DNA of 64,000 bases from Uranotaenia lowii (GCF_029784155.1 NC_073692.1:19594126-19658125), one strand, 5' to 3'; positions 22,701 to 33,838 are shown, counted from the stretch's first letter. Program-made: numbers and translations. Notes: generated by a model from the sequence alone, not told the origin.

Positions 22701-25460
22701 TATCTATGGAAAGTATAAGTTTAGTTAAAAACAGTCGGAAAGCTTTTTTTTAGAAAAATTGTTTGAATATACATTTGCAGTAAAACTGGAGCACAAAAAT
22801 GCATAAGCTTAAAAAACGTTACTGAATTAATCGGAAGTCTAACAGTCGATAATGCATTAAAAACATTACAATATATCCGAGTATACTCAAGCAACCAAAA
22901 GTTCCAATTCTACTTGAACGCGTGCCTCCAAAGTTCGAATTTCGCTTAAAAAACTTTAACGGCGACTTTCCCTGGCGTTAGTTTCAAAAATAGCTGTTTC
23001 GCTGGCTACACCGCTCTGCATGAGTTTTAACCGATCGATCTCGGAAGGTACTTCTTCAACTTTTAGGAAAATGGCATCTATCTCACCGATCCAAAAGTCT
23101 GGAAATACATGTAAAGTTCTGATATACGAAAGGACAATCGATTTCAAGTATCAATATTCGTGTGAGGAGCCGGTAAAAGGGGTCACCCATATTAACTTTT
23201 CAATATTTTTGTGATTTTGACGTTATTACGACTGGATTAAGATGAAAATTGGCACATGGGAATTATTTAAGCCAAACAATTGATTTCATTTATCCAAATC
23301 TGGGTCAGGAGTCGGCCAAAGGAGTCGTCAACATTAAATATTCACTGTGTTTGCGATATTGACGTTATTTTACATCGGATTGGGATGAAAATTTGCTCCC
23401 AAGTGTTTTCAGGGACGGGCAATCAAATTCAGGTCTCAAAATTTTTGCCAGGGGTCAACAAAAGGGGTCGTCCATATTCATTGTTTACTGTTTTTCCTAT
23501 ATAGTCAGGATTTTTCATTAGATTAATATGAGACTACATGAACATAAACATGAAAATTTCGAGGGACGAGTAATTAATTTCAGGTTTCAAGTTTTGGGTC
23601 GGGGCGGCAAAAGGGATCGTCCATATTAATTTTTCACTGTTTTTGCGATATTGACGTTATTATGCTATGGTAGGTTCGAAAATTTGCACACGGGAGTTTT
23701 GAGGAAAGGGCAATCAATATTAGATATTAAAGATTGTTAAAGTGGCCACCAAAAGGGGTTTAATTTTTTTTTTTTGGCAGTAATTGCGTTGTTATGCAAC
23801 AATCGAATCGAAATTTATATACGGGGATTGGGACGGTCAATTCATTCCGGATTTAAATATTTGTATCAAATGACAAGAAAGGGGTTCATCCATATTAACT
23901 GTTAAATTATTTATTTAACGTGAGTTTGTACCTTTGTGCCTCATCGAGATGAAAATTCATACACGGGGTTCTTTTGGCACGGAAAATATTGCTAAATAAT
24001 GAATTTGGAAATGCATCTGAAAAATGTTTGGCGATTAACATTCATACAAACTGTTCATAATATATTCCCTGTTGAAAGCGAAACGAAGTTCGTATGGAAT
24101 CAGCTAGTATACTATCAAAAAAAAAATTTCTAGATAGACTAACCTTCATTAAAGATCTTGTAGTAATGTTTGAGCAAATCTTTCATTTGTTTAACATATC
24201 TGGTCGCTGGTTGGCAAGTTCGCCAACACCCAGCGCGAAAACTTTTGATTTGACTGCATCGACAATATACAAAACAATTCAACCTGAATGACGAAGATTT
24301 CAACGTATGTAGGATCCCGTTATTTAGAAACGTTTGAATAAAATTTACGAAAAGAAGTAACCAGATTTTTGTTGTTGATAATACATTGAGAAAGTTTAAT
24401 GGAAAAAATCTTTTACATTAGTAGGTATTTATTTATTAAATTTATTTGAAAATATTTTGGGAAACTCATCGCAAAATTTAGAAACGTATGCGAAATTTTC
24501 AGGCCATGTTTCCGGACTGAAAATTTCGGTTTTAGGATATAGAAAACTTCCTTAGAAAAAAATCAACTCGCCAGCATGTCATACTAAACATTGCGTTGCG
24601 TGCTTATTGGAGTTCAAAAAGAAAAATTCGGTGAAAAAAACATTCGATTACCAAAATTTTTCCAGATGCGAAATAAATAATCGAAGTCGTTGATTCTTGG
24701 TTACTGTGTACCTGCATAGAGCGTTCCTAACCTGTAAACCACGTGGCGATACAGTGCTGGAGTGATCCCTTGCCAAAGTTTGAGTATGCCTTCTTCGCGA
24801 ATTATTCCTCCGGCTGTTGCTACCATACCACGGTATTTGGGCTGCAATGAATTAAATTTGTGAGTATAAGTTTTCGTAAGAACTGCTTACTCAAGCTCAT
24901 ATCAATGTAGTATTGGAATATAATATATACCTTGTTGTTCAGGGATATTTATATTTAGAATACACTACTATCATCCCTTTACTAAACTGCATGTCTTGCA
25001 TAACATCAGACTTATCAATCAAATCGAAAGTTTGTATGTAGGGGGGTACTCACCTTACTGATCGCACCGCTGGCTGCAGTTAGCGCTTCACCTTGGATCT
25101 GCAAACGCGTCTTGGTCAGATCCAACGGGTAGGTCACGGTTTCGGCAATGCTGGCCGCAAATACCGAAATCAGATAAGTACACCAGAAGGAATCGGCATA
25201 GTGATACTTGACCGGACGCATCTCGGTCCTGGTGCTGGGGCTGGCGGTCTGCTGCATCGTGGTTCCAGTTCCAGCCGTAGCCGGCAATGGCTGATCAGGA
25301 GGAACCGTTGACGACGAATCAGCTGCTGAAAGAGAAGGATTCGAGGAACAACAGAGAGTTAGTTAGTTCATTCATATTAATAGCGAAATTCGTCAAGATT
25401 TAACATTCAATTGAAAATTTGGGAACGAATCTCTGTTTAACCTTTACGGGTGAAAATCAT
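19737..25460 (-). CDS. Ucp4: Mitochondrial uncoupling protein 4 (SLC25 carrier), copy 2
   Basis: Five exons: 25460-25442, 25325-25054, 24841-24732, 20454-19972 and 19911-19737; 1059 nt, 352 aa. The last three exons have exactly the same lengths as in copy 1 (110, 483, 175). Carrier signatures: YPLDLTKTR (P78), SPADLVKVH (P176) and [10 protein letters not shown] (P277). UCP4 hallmarks [26 protein letters not shown] and [20 protein letters not shown] are all present and closer to the family than copy 1. Exon 2 is longer: most of the 29 extra residues form a Ser/Thr/Pro-rich cytosolic head ([19 protein letters not shown]..). Its acceptor is a CAGCAG pair (NAGNAG), so one residue could be optional. 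Intron 3 is 4.3 kb and full of transposons; the others are short. Role as for copy 1: inner-membrane carrier proposed to uncouple respiration. Confidence 0.94.
20455..21508. other. Ucp4 copy 2 intron 3, left part
   Basis: No gene. Between 21230 and 21310 there are alternating copies of CGGTTATTTTAACCGA-like palindromic motifs, perhaps a decayed TIR element with subterminal repeats. Confidence 0.3.
21509..22366. mobile_element. hAT-like non-autonomous element with 8-bp target duplication
   Basis: Ends CAAAAGTGCCAATGTGCCTG and, reversed, CAGGGTTGCCAACATTTTTT. Flanked by CCGATTGA (21501-21508) and CCGATTGT (22367-22374), an 8-bp duplication with one mismatch. CCTGATTTTTC motifs lie near both ends. 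A LINE 3' fragment is nested inside. Assignment to hAT rests on duplication length and end sequence only. Confidence 0.65.
21700..22262 (+). pseudogene. 5'-truncated LINE, C-terminal end with poly(A) tail
   Basis: The frame encodes [47 protein letters not shown] (a Cys/His knuckle typical of I/LOA/R1-type LINE C-termini) and ends FLKAIDLRL at 22104. An in-frame TGA precedes the NRLDL stretch (about 21780), where the family reading would be Trp. The 3' UTR ends AATAAAGATATTATAAAA plus an A-run. It is dead and sits in the hAT-like element. Confidence 0.75.
22375..23109. other. Ucp4 copy 2 intron 3, middle
   Basis: AT-rich. A minus-strand frame of about 50 codons (22970-23120; [20 protein letters not shown].. 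[14 protein letters not shown]) follows an AG acceptor and looks coding, but I do not recognise it. It may be a captured terminal exon or retroelement debris. Confidence 0.25.
23110..24108 (-). repeat. Minisatellite-bearing element, family 2 (copy C)
   Basis: About six units of about 145 bp with AAAAGGGGTCGTCCATATT, GCGATATTGACGTTATT and GGCAATCAAATTCAGG. Right end GTTCGTATGGAATCAGCTAG, equivalent to the copy at 4655-5930. The opposite terminus (tetranucleotide run) is missing. Confidence 0.75.
24109..24731. other. Ucp4 copy 2 intron 3, right part
   Basis: No gene or recognised repeat; ordinary intronic AT-rich sequence. Confidence 0.3.
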
Positions 25461-25655
25461 TATCGCGACTGACGAGCCAATATTTACTGTGCAATACGAT
25501 GACGGCAGTATCAGTTTTCTGGAAGCAGTCTGTGAGATTGTTTCTCAACACCGCGGGACAGAAGTAGCAAAACCGATTATGGCGTTAACCTTCGGAACAG
25601 CTGATAATGATAACGCCAATCATTGCGTATTGCCCGTGAGGGGAATGTATGGGTT
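25461..25655 (-). promoter_or_regulatory. Conserved 5' flank of second Ucp4
   Basis: Counterpart of 12797-13010: ATCATTATCGCGACTG, GAAGCAGT, TTATGGCGTTAACCTTCGGA, ACAGCTGATAATG, CGCCAATCATTGCGTATT and AATGTATGGGTTC. Conservation in the midst of unrelated sequence suggests promoter/5' UTR. Confidence 0.55.
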
Positions 25656-27160
25656 CTGTCCGTAAACTGAGCGAACAAATTTATTTTTGACAAATTTGTC
25701 TTAACCAAAACTTGAGTTTGAAAAGCTTCTTAATCATTTCAATTTCAAAAACCTCTTCTAGTATGTATGAACCCCAGGTCGTCCTATATAACTTCGTATT
25801 CCGAAATCAAACCAACCCCGTTTAATTTGAATCGCTCAATAAGGGGTCAAATCAATTGATTGCTGCAATGTACCAGCAGCAACCAGCATTTTGTCCTTTT
25901 GCTTCTGCCCTACTGTCATAGTATCACTTGATTAAAGTCTTATAGATAGTTGTTGTAGTTGCGTTGACGTAATATTTGAACTACGTAGTTGTAGCTGACA
26001 CCCAAAATCAAACTACGCTACGACGACGAGTACCTACACCCACCGATTATCTTCCTGCATCTCGGGTCGAAAGATTGGCCTTGCCTTTGTGTGAAGAAAC
26101 GGATGAAGCAAAACAACTCACAGAAAAATCGGAGGCTCGTCTACCGTCTATCAGCAGAAGCGCTTGGGGTTAACGTTTTTTTATTTTCCCTCAATCCAAT
26201 GCCAAAGTGCGTCATTAGTGAATTTTTGACGCGTAATATTTGAAACCGACTTGGTCGACGTTTTTTCTTCTATTTTTTGGGTGCCAATTGATGGCGGGAA
26301 CTAAATATAGAATCTTATCGTCGACTTTTTCAATGTTTGTTCCATACGTTCAACTCCATCATTACGGCTCTGATTTTACAAAAGGATATTTCTGAAGATA
26401 TTTGGGTTAGTATAGCCTATCCATCTTCTAACAGTGAAACCATACAGTAATTTTTTTCATTCTTTTGCCTCATAACTTGTAACCCTGAAAAATTAAGCTA
26501 ATCGGACAAATTTTGTGGAAATCTGTTATGCTCGGCTAAATGAGGCACTTATTGCTAAAGTGGTATAAGCGAAAAATAATTGATGAGTTCATAATGCCAA
26601 ACAATTCTTCATATTTCAAACTAAAGCTTTGTTAATTTAGAAATGTGACACTTTACTTTCGTGATACATAAGCTCTTAATGATTGGGCATGTATAATTTA
26701 GACAGCATTATGCGAACTTATCCGAACTTTTTTTTTACTTTTATTATCTGAATATTTTTATTTAAGTTTTAACTCTTAAATAGAGTACTCTTGTTTGTAT
26801 ACTTTGCAAACCCATATCACAACTACCCGATTCCACTTTAAAAGAAATCTCATGATAATTTTGCTATGTTTTTATCGGATTATGCATTTTGACATTCCTG
26901 TAAAAACGTGTTTAAGTGGCACAAAAATATTCAAGTCTTGTTAATTTAGAAACAGCTGGATCCACCAAATTGTCGAGGAAGTCGAGTTTTGACCAAAACT
27001 TTTTTTTATAAAACACCAGATCTTGACGTTCCATGCATTTGAAAGCCATTTGGCATCAAAATTAAAATTTCGCTTTTTTCGATTTCCTTTGGTTCCCCCT
27101 TTGGTGATTTTTAGCTTAAAAACCGGGGGACTGAGATGGAAAGATAATTCTTTGTATTTG
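25656..27160. other. Intergenic, nothing recognised
   Basis: AT-rich. Short frames only (for example 25976-26173). No tRNA, TIR or known repeat boundary seen up to the retrotransposon insertion at 27181. Confidence 0.3.
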
Positions 27161-27162
27161 GA

Positions 27163-30045
27163 ATGGCAATGATCAAAATTGAAATTCTGGGACTGAGCGA
27201 AGTCCGTTGGCCTAATACTGGAGAACACAAGACTCAATCCGGGCAAGTCCTGCTTTACTCTGGCATACGAGGAGAACATGCTACTCGGGAACGAGGAGTT
27301 GGTTTCCTGTTAAGCCCGCAGGCCTACGCGGCCCTCATTAGATGGGAACCGATAAACGAAAGAATAATCGTAGCCAGATTTAGAACACGGGTTAGAAACC
27401 TTACAATGGTCCAGTGTTATGCGCCAACTGACGTTGCCGATTTGCAGGAGAAAGAGCAGTTTTACAGTCAACTGAACAGCGTGGTAGAGAGAATTCCGAA
27501 GGGTGACATTCAAATCCATTTGGGCGACTTCAACGCAAAGATTGGCTCCGACAATCAAGACCTTGAGCGCATCATGGGGCGCCATGGCTTAGGACAGATG
27601 AGCGAAAACGGAGAGCTGTTTGTAGAATTTTGTGGCAACAACAACATGGTGATCGGTGGATCGCTCTTCCCCCATCGACCAGCACATAAGGTCACTTGGG
27701 TATCCCGAGATGGCCGAACAGAAAATCAAATTGACCACATCTGCATCAGCCGAAAATGGAGAAGGAGCCTTCTTGATGTCCGCAACAAGCGAAGCGCAGA
27801 CATTGCATCTGACCATCACCTCGTCCTTGGCGAGATACGACTGAGAGTTGCGCGTGTCCAACGGCGCGAGGAGAAAGTCGGGTGTCGATACGACGTCCGC
27901 CGGTTGGAGAATCCAGAGGTGAAAAGGGCATACGTTGAACAGCTAGAATCCCGAGCCTCGGAGCTGCCGACAGACGGAACAGTCGAAGAACAGTGGTGTG
28001 GAATCAAGAATGCCTTTATCACGACGAGCCGTGGTACTCTCGGTAAAGTTTGTGGAAGAAGAAGTGAATGGATGTCGGATGAAACTTGGAGGATGGTCGA
28101 TGATCGGAGAAAGGCGAAAGTCGGAATTGAGCAGGCATGTACCGGGTCAGCCAAATCAGCCGCCCGCTTACGATATGCGGAGCTGGAAAAGGCAGTTAAA
28201 CGAGCTTGTAGACGAGACAAGAGAGCCTGGACAAACTCCCTAGCCGAAGAGGGGGAAAGAGCCGCCGCCAATGGAGATATCCGATTACTTTATGACATTT
28301 CTCGCCGCCTCAGTGGTGCAAGGACTAATGCAAGAATGCCGCTGAAAGACCGAGCAGGTCAGTTATTGACCGATCGAACAGATCAGCTCAAACGATGGAC
28401 TGAGCACTTCGAACAACTCTTCCGAGTCACGAATAGCGATGGCCAACAGAACCCGCAGCTCGAGGCGCCTACAGTAAGTCGCATAAATGGCGTCAACTCG
28501 GAAGCGCCCTCGCTGGCTGAAATAGAAGCGGCAATCAAAAACATGAAATCCAACAAAGCACCTGGGATCGATTGTATCCCTGCTGAAATGCTGAAAGCCG
28601 ACCCTGCCCTGTCAGCACAAATGTTGCACCGTCTTTTCGCTGACATCTGGGATACTGCAACATTCCCGGCCGACTGGATGCAGGGTATCCTCGTAAAGGT
28701 CCCGAAGAAAGGAGACCTGACAGAGTGCGGTAACTGGCGAGGCATAACGTTGATCTGTACAACCCTTAAAGTACTCTGCAAAGTGATCCTGAACAGGATC
28801 CAGGAGAAAATCGACGCTACACTCCGACGGCAACAAGCTGGATTCCGATCCGGACGATCATGTGTGGACCACATCACAACGCTACGAATCATACTGGAAC
28901 AAATCAACGAATTCCAGGACTCTCTTCTGCTGGTGTTCGTTGATTTCGAAAAAGCATTCGACCGACTCAACCATGAAAACATCTGGGCGGCTCTAAGGCG
29001 ACGAGGGGTCCCAGAGAAACTAGTCCATCTCATCGAAGCACAATACGAGGCATTTTCATGCAAGGTCTTGCACGATGGTGTCTTGTCCGAACCAATCCCG
29101 GTAACTGCTGGAGTGAGACAAGGATGTATTTTATCACCGCTACTTTTTCTAATCGTAATGGATGAGATTCTGACTGGATCGATCGACTGTGCACCGAACC
29201 GAGGATTGCCGTGGAATCCTTCAACAATGGAGCATCTGAACGACCTTGACCTGGCTGACGATATTGTTTTGCTCGCCCAAACGCAACCGGATATGCAGAG
29301 CAAACTCGACGACCTCACCGAAAGTTCCAAGGCAGCAGGTCTCAAAGTCAATGTCGGAAAGACCAAGTCGATGGAGATCAACACAGGAAATCCCTCCAGT
29401 TTCATGGTAGCTGGGCAACAAGTTGAGAAAGTGGAGTGCTTCCAGTATCTTGGTAGCCAGATAACGCCTGATGGTGGTACCAGGAAAGACATCGAAACCC
29501 GGATCAGAAAGGCCCGATTTGCGTTTGCGAGTCTCCGAAACATCTGGCGGTCACGCCAGATCTCTCTACGAACAAAAATCCGAATCTTCAACTCAAACGT
29601 CAAATCCGTATTGCTGTACGGGTGCGAAACTTGGTGCACATATGCGGTGACGACGCGAAAACTGCAAGTATTTGTAAACCGCTGCCTGCGGAATATCATC
29701 CGCGCTTGGTGGCCTGGCAACTGGATCTCGAATGAGGAATTACATCGCCGGTGTCATCAAAGGGCGCTAGAAATCGAGATTCGAGAACGTAAGTGGAGAT
29801 GGATTGGGCACACGCTGCGAAAAGATGAAAACGAGATTTGCAGAGAGGCGCTAGATTGGAATCCAGAAGGTCATCGAAGAAGAGGCAGGCCCAGAAACTC
29901 GTGGCGGCGAAGCCTAGCCGCTGAAATCCGAACTGTCGACGAAAATCTTGACTGGGACCAGGTGAAGACGCTGGCTCCGGATCGTCAACAGTGGAGGTCT
30001 TTTACCACGGCCCTATGCACCGGAGGATCGGCGCGGGATCATTAA
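27163..30045 (+). CDS. Endonuclease-reverse transcriptase of RTE-like element (N-terminally truncated)
   Basis: The 960-codon frame is open. The first six codons (MAMIKI) are host DNA and target duplication; element-derived protein starts at EILGLSEVRW. Endonuclease motifs: GDFNAKIG (about residue 119) and SDHHLVLGEIRL (about 215). Reverse transcriptase: NKAPGIDCIPAEML, GNWRGITLICTTLKVL, QQAGFRSGRSCVDHITTL, VFVDFEKAFDRL (catalytic D at about 592), GVRQGCILSPLLF and LADD (about 696-699; the usual YADD has Leu here). The C-terminal part RWIGHTLRKDE..HRRRGRPRNSW is common in this group. The endonuclease lacks its first strand with the TWNV motif, so it is unlikely to retrotranspose by itself, although the reverse transcriptase could be functional. 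The clade call is moderate. Confidence 0.93.
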   Translation: MAMIKIEILGLSEVRWPNTGEHKTQSGQVLLYSGIRGEHATRERGVGFLLSPQAYAALIRWEPINERIIVARFRTRVRNLTMVQCYAPTDVADLQEKEQFYSQLNSVVERIPKGDIQIHLGDFNAKIGSDNQDLERIMGRHGLGQMSENGELFVEFCGNNNMVIGGSLFPHRPAHKVTWVSRDGRTENQIDHICISRKWRRSLLDVRNKRSADIASDHHLVLGEIRLRVARVQRREEKVGCRYDVRRLENPEVKRAYVEQLESRASELPTDGTVEEQWCGIKNAFITTSRGTLGKVCGRRSEWMSDETWRMVDDRRKAKVGIEQACTGSAKSAARLRYAELEKAVKRACRRDKRAWTNSLAEEGERAAANGDIRLLYDISRRLSGARTNARMPLKDRAGQLLTDRTDQLKRWTEHFEQLFRVTNSDGQQNPQLEAPTVSRINGVNSEAPSLAEIEAAIKNMKSNKAPGIDCIPAEMLKADPALSAQMLHRLFADIWDTATFPADWMQGILVKVPKKGDLTECGNWRGITLICTTLKVLCKVILNRIQEKIDATLRRQQAGFRSGRSCVDHITTLRIILEQINEFQDSLLLVFVDFEKAFDRLNHENIWAALRRRGVPEKLVHLIEAQYEAFSCKVLHDGVLSEPIPVTAGVRQGCILSPLLFLIVMDEILTGSIDCAPNRGLPWNPSTMEHLNDLDLADDIVLLAQTQPDMQSKLDDLTESSKAAGLKVNVGKTKSMEINTGNPSSFMVAGQQVEKVECFQYLGSQITPDGGTRKDIETRIRKARFAFASLRNIWRSRQISLRTKIRIFNSNVKSVLLYGCETWCTYAVTTRKLQVFVNRCLRNIIRAWWPGNWISNEELHRRCHQRALEIEIRERKWRWIGHTLRKDENEICREALDWNPEGHRRRGRPRNSWRRSLAAEIRTVDENLDWDQVKTLAPDRQQWRSFTTALCTGGSARDH

Positions 30046-30052
30046 CTAACTA
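27181..30052 (+). mobile_element. 5'-truncated RTE-like retrotransposon with 12-13 bp target duplication
   Basis: The element starts inside the endonuclease domain at GAAATTCTGGGACTGAGCGA and ends with a TAACTAACTAA tail right behind the stop codon. The target duplication ATGATCAAAATT is at 27169-27180 and 30053-30064 and is exact. Compared with the copy at 1-958 it lacks the leader and about 34 N-terminal codons including TWNV. The intact frame and perfect duplication indicate a recent insertion. Confidence 0.92.
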
Positions 30053-30064
30053 ATGATCAAAATT

Positions 30065-30639
30065 CCAGAATTACTGCACAATTTGCAAAAATTCGCACAA
30101 AATCTTTCTATCATTTTAACACAAATTTACTCATTTTGTCGCACAATTAGCAACAATTTCAATAATTGGCCGCACAACTTGTGTGATCGTTGGTGTTTCT
30201 ACTGAGCTGAAATTTTGCACAGGTCAGTTATTTTGGGCCAATCTAAAAAAATGCAAATGGTCGGTTTTCGAAATTCGACATGGCTGCCAAAAATATGGTT
30301 TCAGCAATTGTAAGATGTCATATGTACCATGAAGTTTTACTGAGATTCAGGACCGAAGCAGAATTTCAAAAATCTTAAAGAGCAATTTTTTCAAATTTCT
30401 AAATTTTGCATTCCGGAAATCAATCTTTGGTCAATTGGTGTCTTTTTGGACCACAATACCTCGTAAAATTATCCTTTTCAGTACCTTAAGTCAAATTTGG
30501 ATAAAAATCGTTAAAATTTAAGTCCATTTAGGTAACACAATTTTTTTTGCAAACGATTTGCACAGTGTTTTGCTATCAGATAAAATTGTATCTAGTCGTT
30601 TTCGGGGGATAAATCATCTCATAGTAAGTAGGTCGAATG
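30065..30639. other. Intergenic, nothing recognised
   Basis: AT-rich sequence with the motif TTTTGCTATCAGATAAAATT at about 30571, which recurs in slightly different form at 38.03 and 39.94 kb. No gene. Confidence 0.3.
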
Positions 30640-30990
30640 AATCTTTTCTGTTTAAGGAAATGTATTCGAAAAAATGTAACATTTTGTTTTGTGAATAACT
30701 TTTGAATGCATGAATGGATTAGAAATTGATGAAATTTTCAACGAAGCTGCTTAGTAATTGAATGTTCACATTTGCAAATTTTTGTTACGTTCTGTCAAGT
30801 GGTTTTAGAGATAGCGTCCAATGAAGAAGTTTTTCGATTTTAATTTTTGGGCACCACGTACGCCATCTATAATGTTTATCACGGACCACTCTTTTTCAAA
30901 ATTAGGGCTAACTTTGATAACGTTTTCTGTTTCCTGAAGCTTGACTTTCAAGTTCAAGTTATGACAAATTAAGCCGATTGTCCTTCTTGG
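30640..30990 (-). repeat. Dispersed unclassified repeat, copy 2
   Basis: Inverted relative to 9895-10210: AATAACTTTTGAATGCATGA, GAATGTTCACATTTGC, GTTCTGTCAAGTGGTTTT, CTTGACTTTCAA and GCCGATTGTCCTTCTTGG in mirrored order. Confidence 0.55.
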
Positions 30991-31984
30991 GTACAAAAAA
31001 GCATATTTGACTTTTTGTCATTCCACCACAATTTTTGCGTAATGTCACCAATACAGATCTAGCCGAAACTGAGTATAAACTTTGTGAGACTTATTTGAGT
31101 GCTATGCAGGGAAAACGTTGCCTTTGGAGGCAGCCTTCTTGTATATTTAGCCACTAATCATGTCAATCATTATAAAACACCGACTAAATTGCAGCTTCAA
31201 CAGATCAGCTCGTTAAGTACTACAATCAGAGAAATCTTTGTGTTTGAACCAAAAAAACAATTGATTTTGATTCAAAAAAATATTATATTGAAATGAAACA
31301 AACTCTTTTTTATTTGATACAATGTATTATGAGTTTGAAAAATTATTTGAAATATAAGAAAACAGGTTAGAAACAAAGGATCTTTTATTTGTCCCAAAAT
31401 CAAAGTAATTTTCCTTTGTTTGGCCTTTGTTCTAAAAAACTTTTTGCTGCGTGTAGACATAAATTTTTTTTTCTTTTTTTTTATCTTTGTCTATCTCTGG
31501 AACATCCAGGTAAGACTTTTGTCAACAAAAAGTTTTTGCTGAAAACATGATAGGTGCCCCTGGGCTCAAGAGTTCGTTTTGCATTCTATAACCAAATTTT
31601 TCTAAAATTTTCCTAGCTAGCGGTCAAAATATTTTGCGCACGATTCGACCACCGTATTTTGTTTATTCTACTGGTGGGCAGCTTTTTTTAGTTGTTGAAG
31701 TTAAGTCAGCCCTGTTTATTAGTCAGCTAGACGAACCAGTTAGAAAAATTGATCTTTTTTTTGTTACTTCTCCTATTGAAATTTCCGAATTGTGCAAGAT
31801 AAAACCTCTCACATTCCTAACTTTATGGAATCAATCATATTTACTTTTATTCGAATTTTAGATCACTGTTAGATCCTCTAGGACCCCCTCAACGTTTTAC
31901 CATATGACCATATGGTCGGATAGTGCATTTTCAGCGGTTTTTAGGTCTCTCACAGGGACTTTCCTAGATTTTTCTCGATCCTGC
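30991..31984. other. Intergenic, nothing recognised
   Basis: AT-rich. Short palindromic piece CCATATGACCATATGG at about 31900. No gene or element boundary could be defined. Confidence 0.3.
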
Positions 31985-32180
31985 CCAAAAAATTTTATCA
32001 ATGAGCTTCTGTATTGGAAGCTATCTCAAAAACCACTTAAAAGATTGTCATCAGATTTTTCACACATATAGAATACATTACTAGGTAGCTTAACTGAAAA
32101 TTTTATTTATTTCAATCCATGCACTCAAAAGTTATTAACAGAACACAGTGTTGCTGTTTTTCGAATACACTGCTCATTGA
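31985..32180 (+). repeat. Dispersed unclassified repeat, copy 3
   Basis: CTATCTCAAAAACCACTTAA, CATTACTAGGTAGCTTAACT, CATGCACTCAAAAGTTATTA and GTGTTGCTGTTTTTCGAATA follow the order of copy 1 in direct orientation. Confidence 0.5.
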
Positions 32181-33109
32181 ATTGTAACATATGAATGATG
32201 TCACAGTGTTAGTTTAAATTATGATCTTCGAAAGAAATTGGTTGTATGAAATGCTATATCTCGATGTCTTTGTTTGAGGATGTCAAATTATAGAGGAGAC
32301 TCCTCTCCCCTATCCAACGAATTATTCAGATATAAAATCTAACGAGGGGCTAGAACAACATTTTTTTTTGAAGATTTACGAACAAAATCTGAGCAAATTT
32401 TAAGATTTTCACTGATAAATACTTTTAAAAAAGGTCTTATTTTCAATTTTCCAGCTAAGATGTGTTAAAATTTATTCAAAAATAAATTTATAATAACTTT
32501 GAATCCTCCATTCTGATAAATTTCAAAATTAATTTAAAAGTTATCAAAAAAAAACTTTATATTTTTGTTTTTTTTTTTTTAATTTTCTACAACGTTGTCA
32601 GTTATTTTAACAGCTAATTCTTTAAAGTTTTGCTTGATAATTTTAAGATTTTCTTCGAAAATTATAGGTTTAGGTAAAAATTGTTGGTCAAAAATCTTTT
32701 AATTTTTTTTTTTAAGTTGTTAATTTTTTTCGAAGGAACTTCAATACATCAAAAGTTAGAAATGGAAAATTGGAAGTTCTTAGGAATTAATATTAGTGAA
32801 AATTTTAAGAACTCGCTCTTGTTTTTCGATCGCAAATTTAAAAAAAAGTTGTTCCAGAAAATCAATCGGGGATTTTTTTCCCTAAATAGTTGGATAGGGA
32901 AGACTACTCTATAATATGGCAAATTTTTCAGCTGATTTTTTTATCTTGAAATTGTTCTGAAAAAGACACCGTGATATGTACTGATTTGACGAAGTGAATT
33001 TTTTCTAAACATTTGTTTGGAAAGAGTTGATTGAAGCAAGAATATTTATCTCTTACAAAAAATTTGTTATCTTGTATTATTTATTGGTAAATTATCTGGA
33101 AAATTGTCA
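32181..33109. other. Intergenic, nothing recognised
   Basis: Very AT-rich with long A and T runs; no gene, no defined repeat. Confidence 0.3.
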
Positions 33110-33838
33110 TATACGTATGTTATTAAGCATCGAATTGGGATGAAAACTTGTTGACGATAGTTTTAAAGGAAGTGTGACCGATTTCATGAATCAAATTTTG
33201 TATCAGATCGAGTCAGTTTTGTCTATGTTGAGGTTATTAATAATAGAATGAATTAAAAATTTGCGCACAGAGGTTTACGGACGAGCAATTGATTTCAGAT
33301 TTGAAATTTTGTGTCAGGAGTCAGTCAAAAGGGTCGCATATATTAAATGTTCACTGTTTTGGCGGTATTGACGGTCATATGCATTGGATTGGGATGAAAA
33401 TTTGGACAAAGAGGTTTTTAGGGACCGGCAATCGATCCCAGCTATCAAATTTTGCACAAATTTTGGTGGTGTCAGTAAAAAGGATCTTCCATAAAATTTT
33501 TTCCCTGATTTGGCGATATGAAAATTTGCTTACGTGGGTTAAATTTTGAATTTAGAGGGTCGAGAATCGTCAAAAAGCAATGTTTTGCTATATTATCGGA
33601 ATGGATTGATGTGATAATTGGTACACGAGGATTTTGAGGGAAGATCAATCCCCAATTTTGAGTTCTTTCTCATTACCTATCCGCCGTTATCCTGCGTTGT
33701 TTATGGGGTGGGGATAAATTTTTAATTTTCGATGTTCAATATAAAGAATATTGAGTCTTGTTTTGTGTAGAAAAACATCTTATTTTATAATATTTTTACA
33801 TTCACTGCCGAAACAAAGTTTGTACGGGATCAACTAGT
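33110..33838 (-). repeat. Minisatellite-bearing element, family 2 (copy D, diverged)
   Basis: About four or five decayed units (ATTGGGATGAAAATTTG, GAGTCAGTCAAAAGGGTCGC, GGACCGGCAATCGATCCC). Right end TTTGTACGGGATCAACTAGT at 33819-33838, matching the family end with substitutions. The left end is missing. Confidence 0.65.

Noticed and set aside
27310..28271. Minus-strand ORFs of 90-150 codons (also those at 28383-29720, 445 codons)
   Set aside because: They are antisense shadows of the retrotransposon reverse transcriptase frame. The same shadows appear at 18-730 on the plus strand opposite the other copy.
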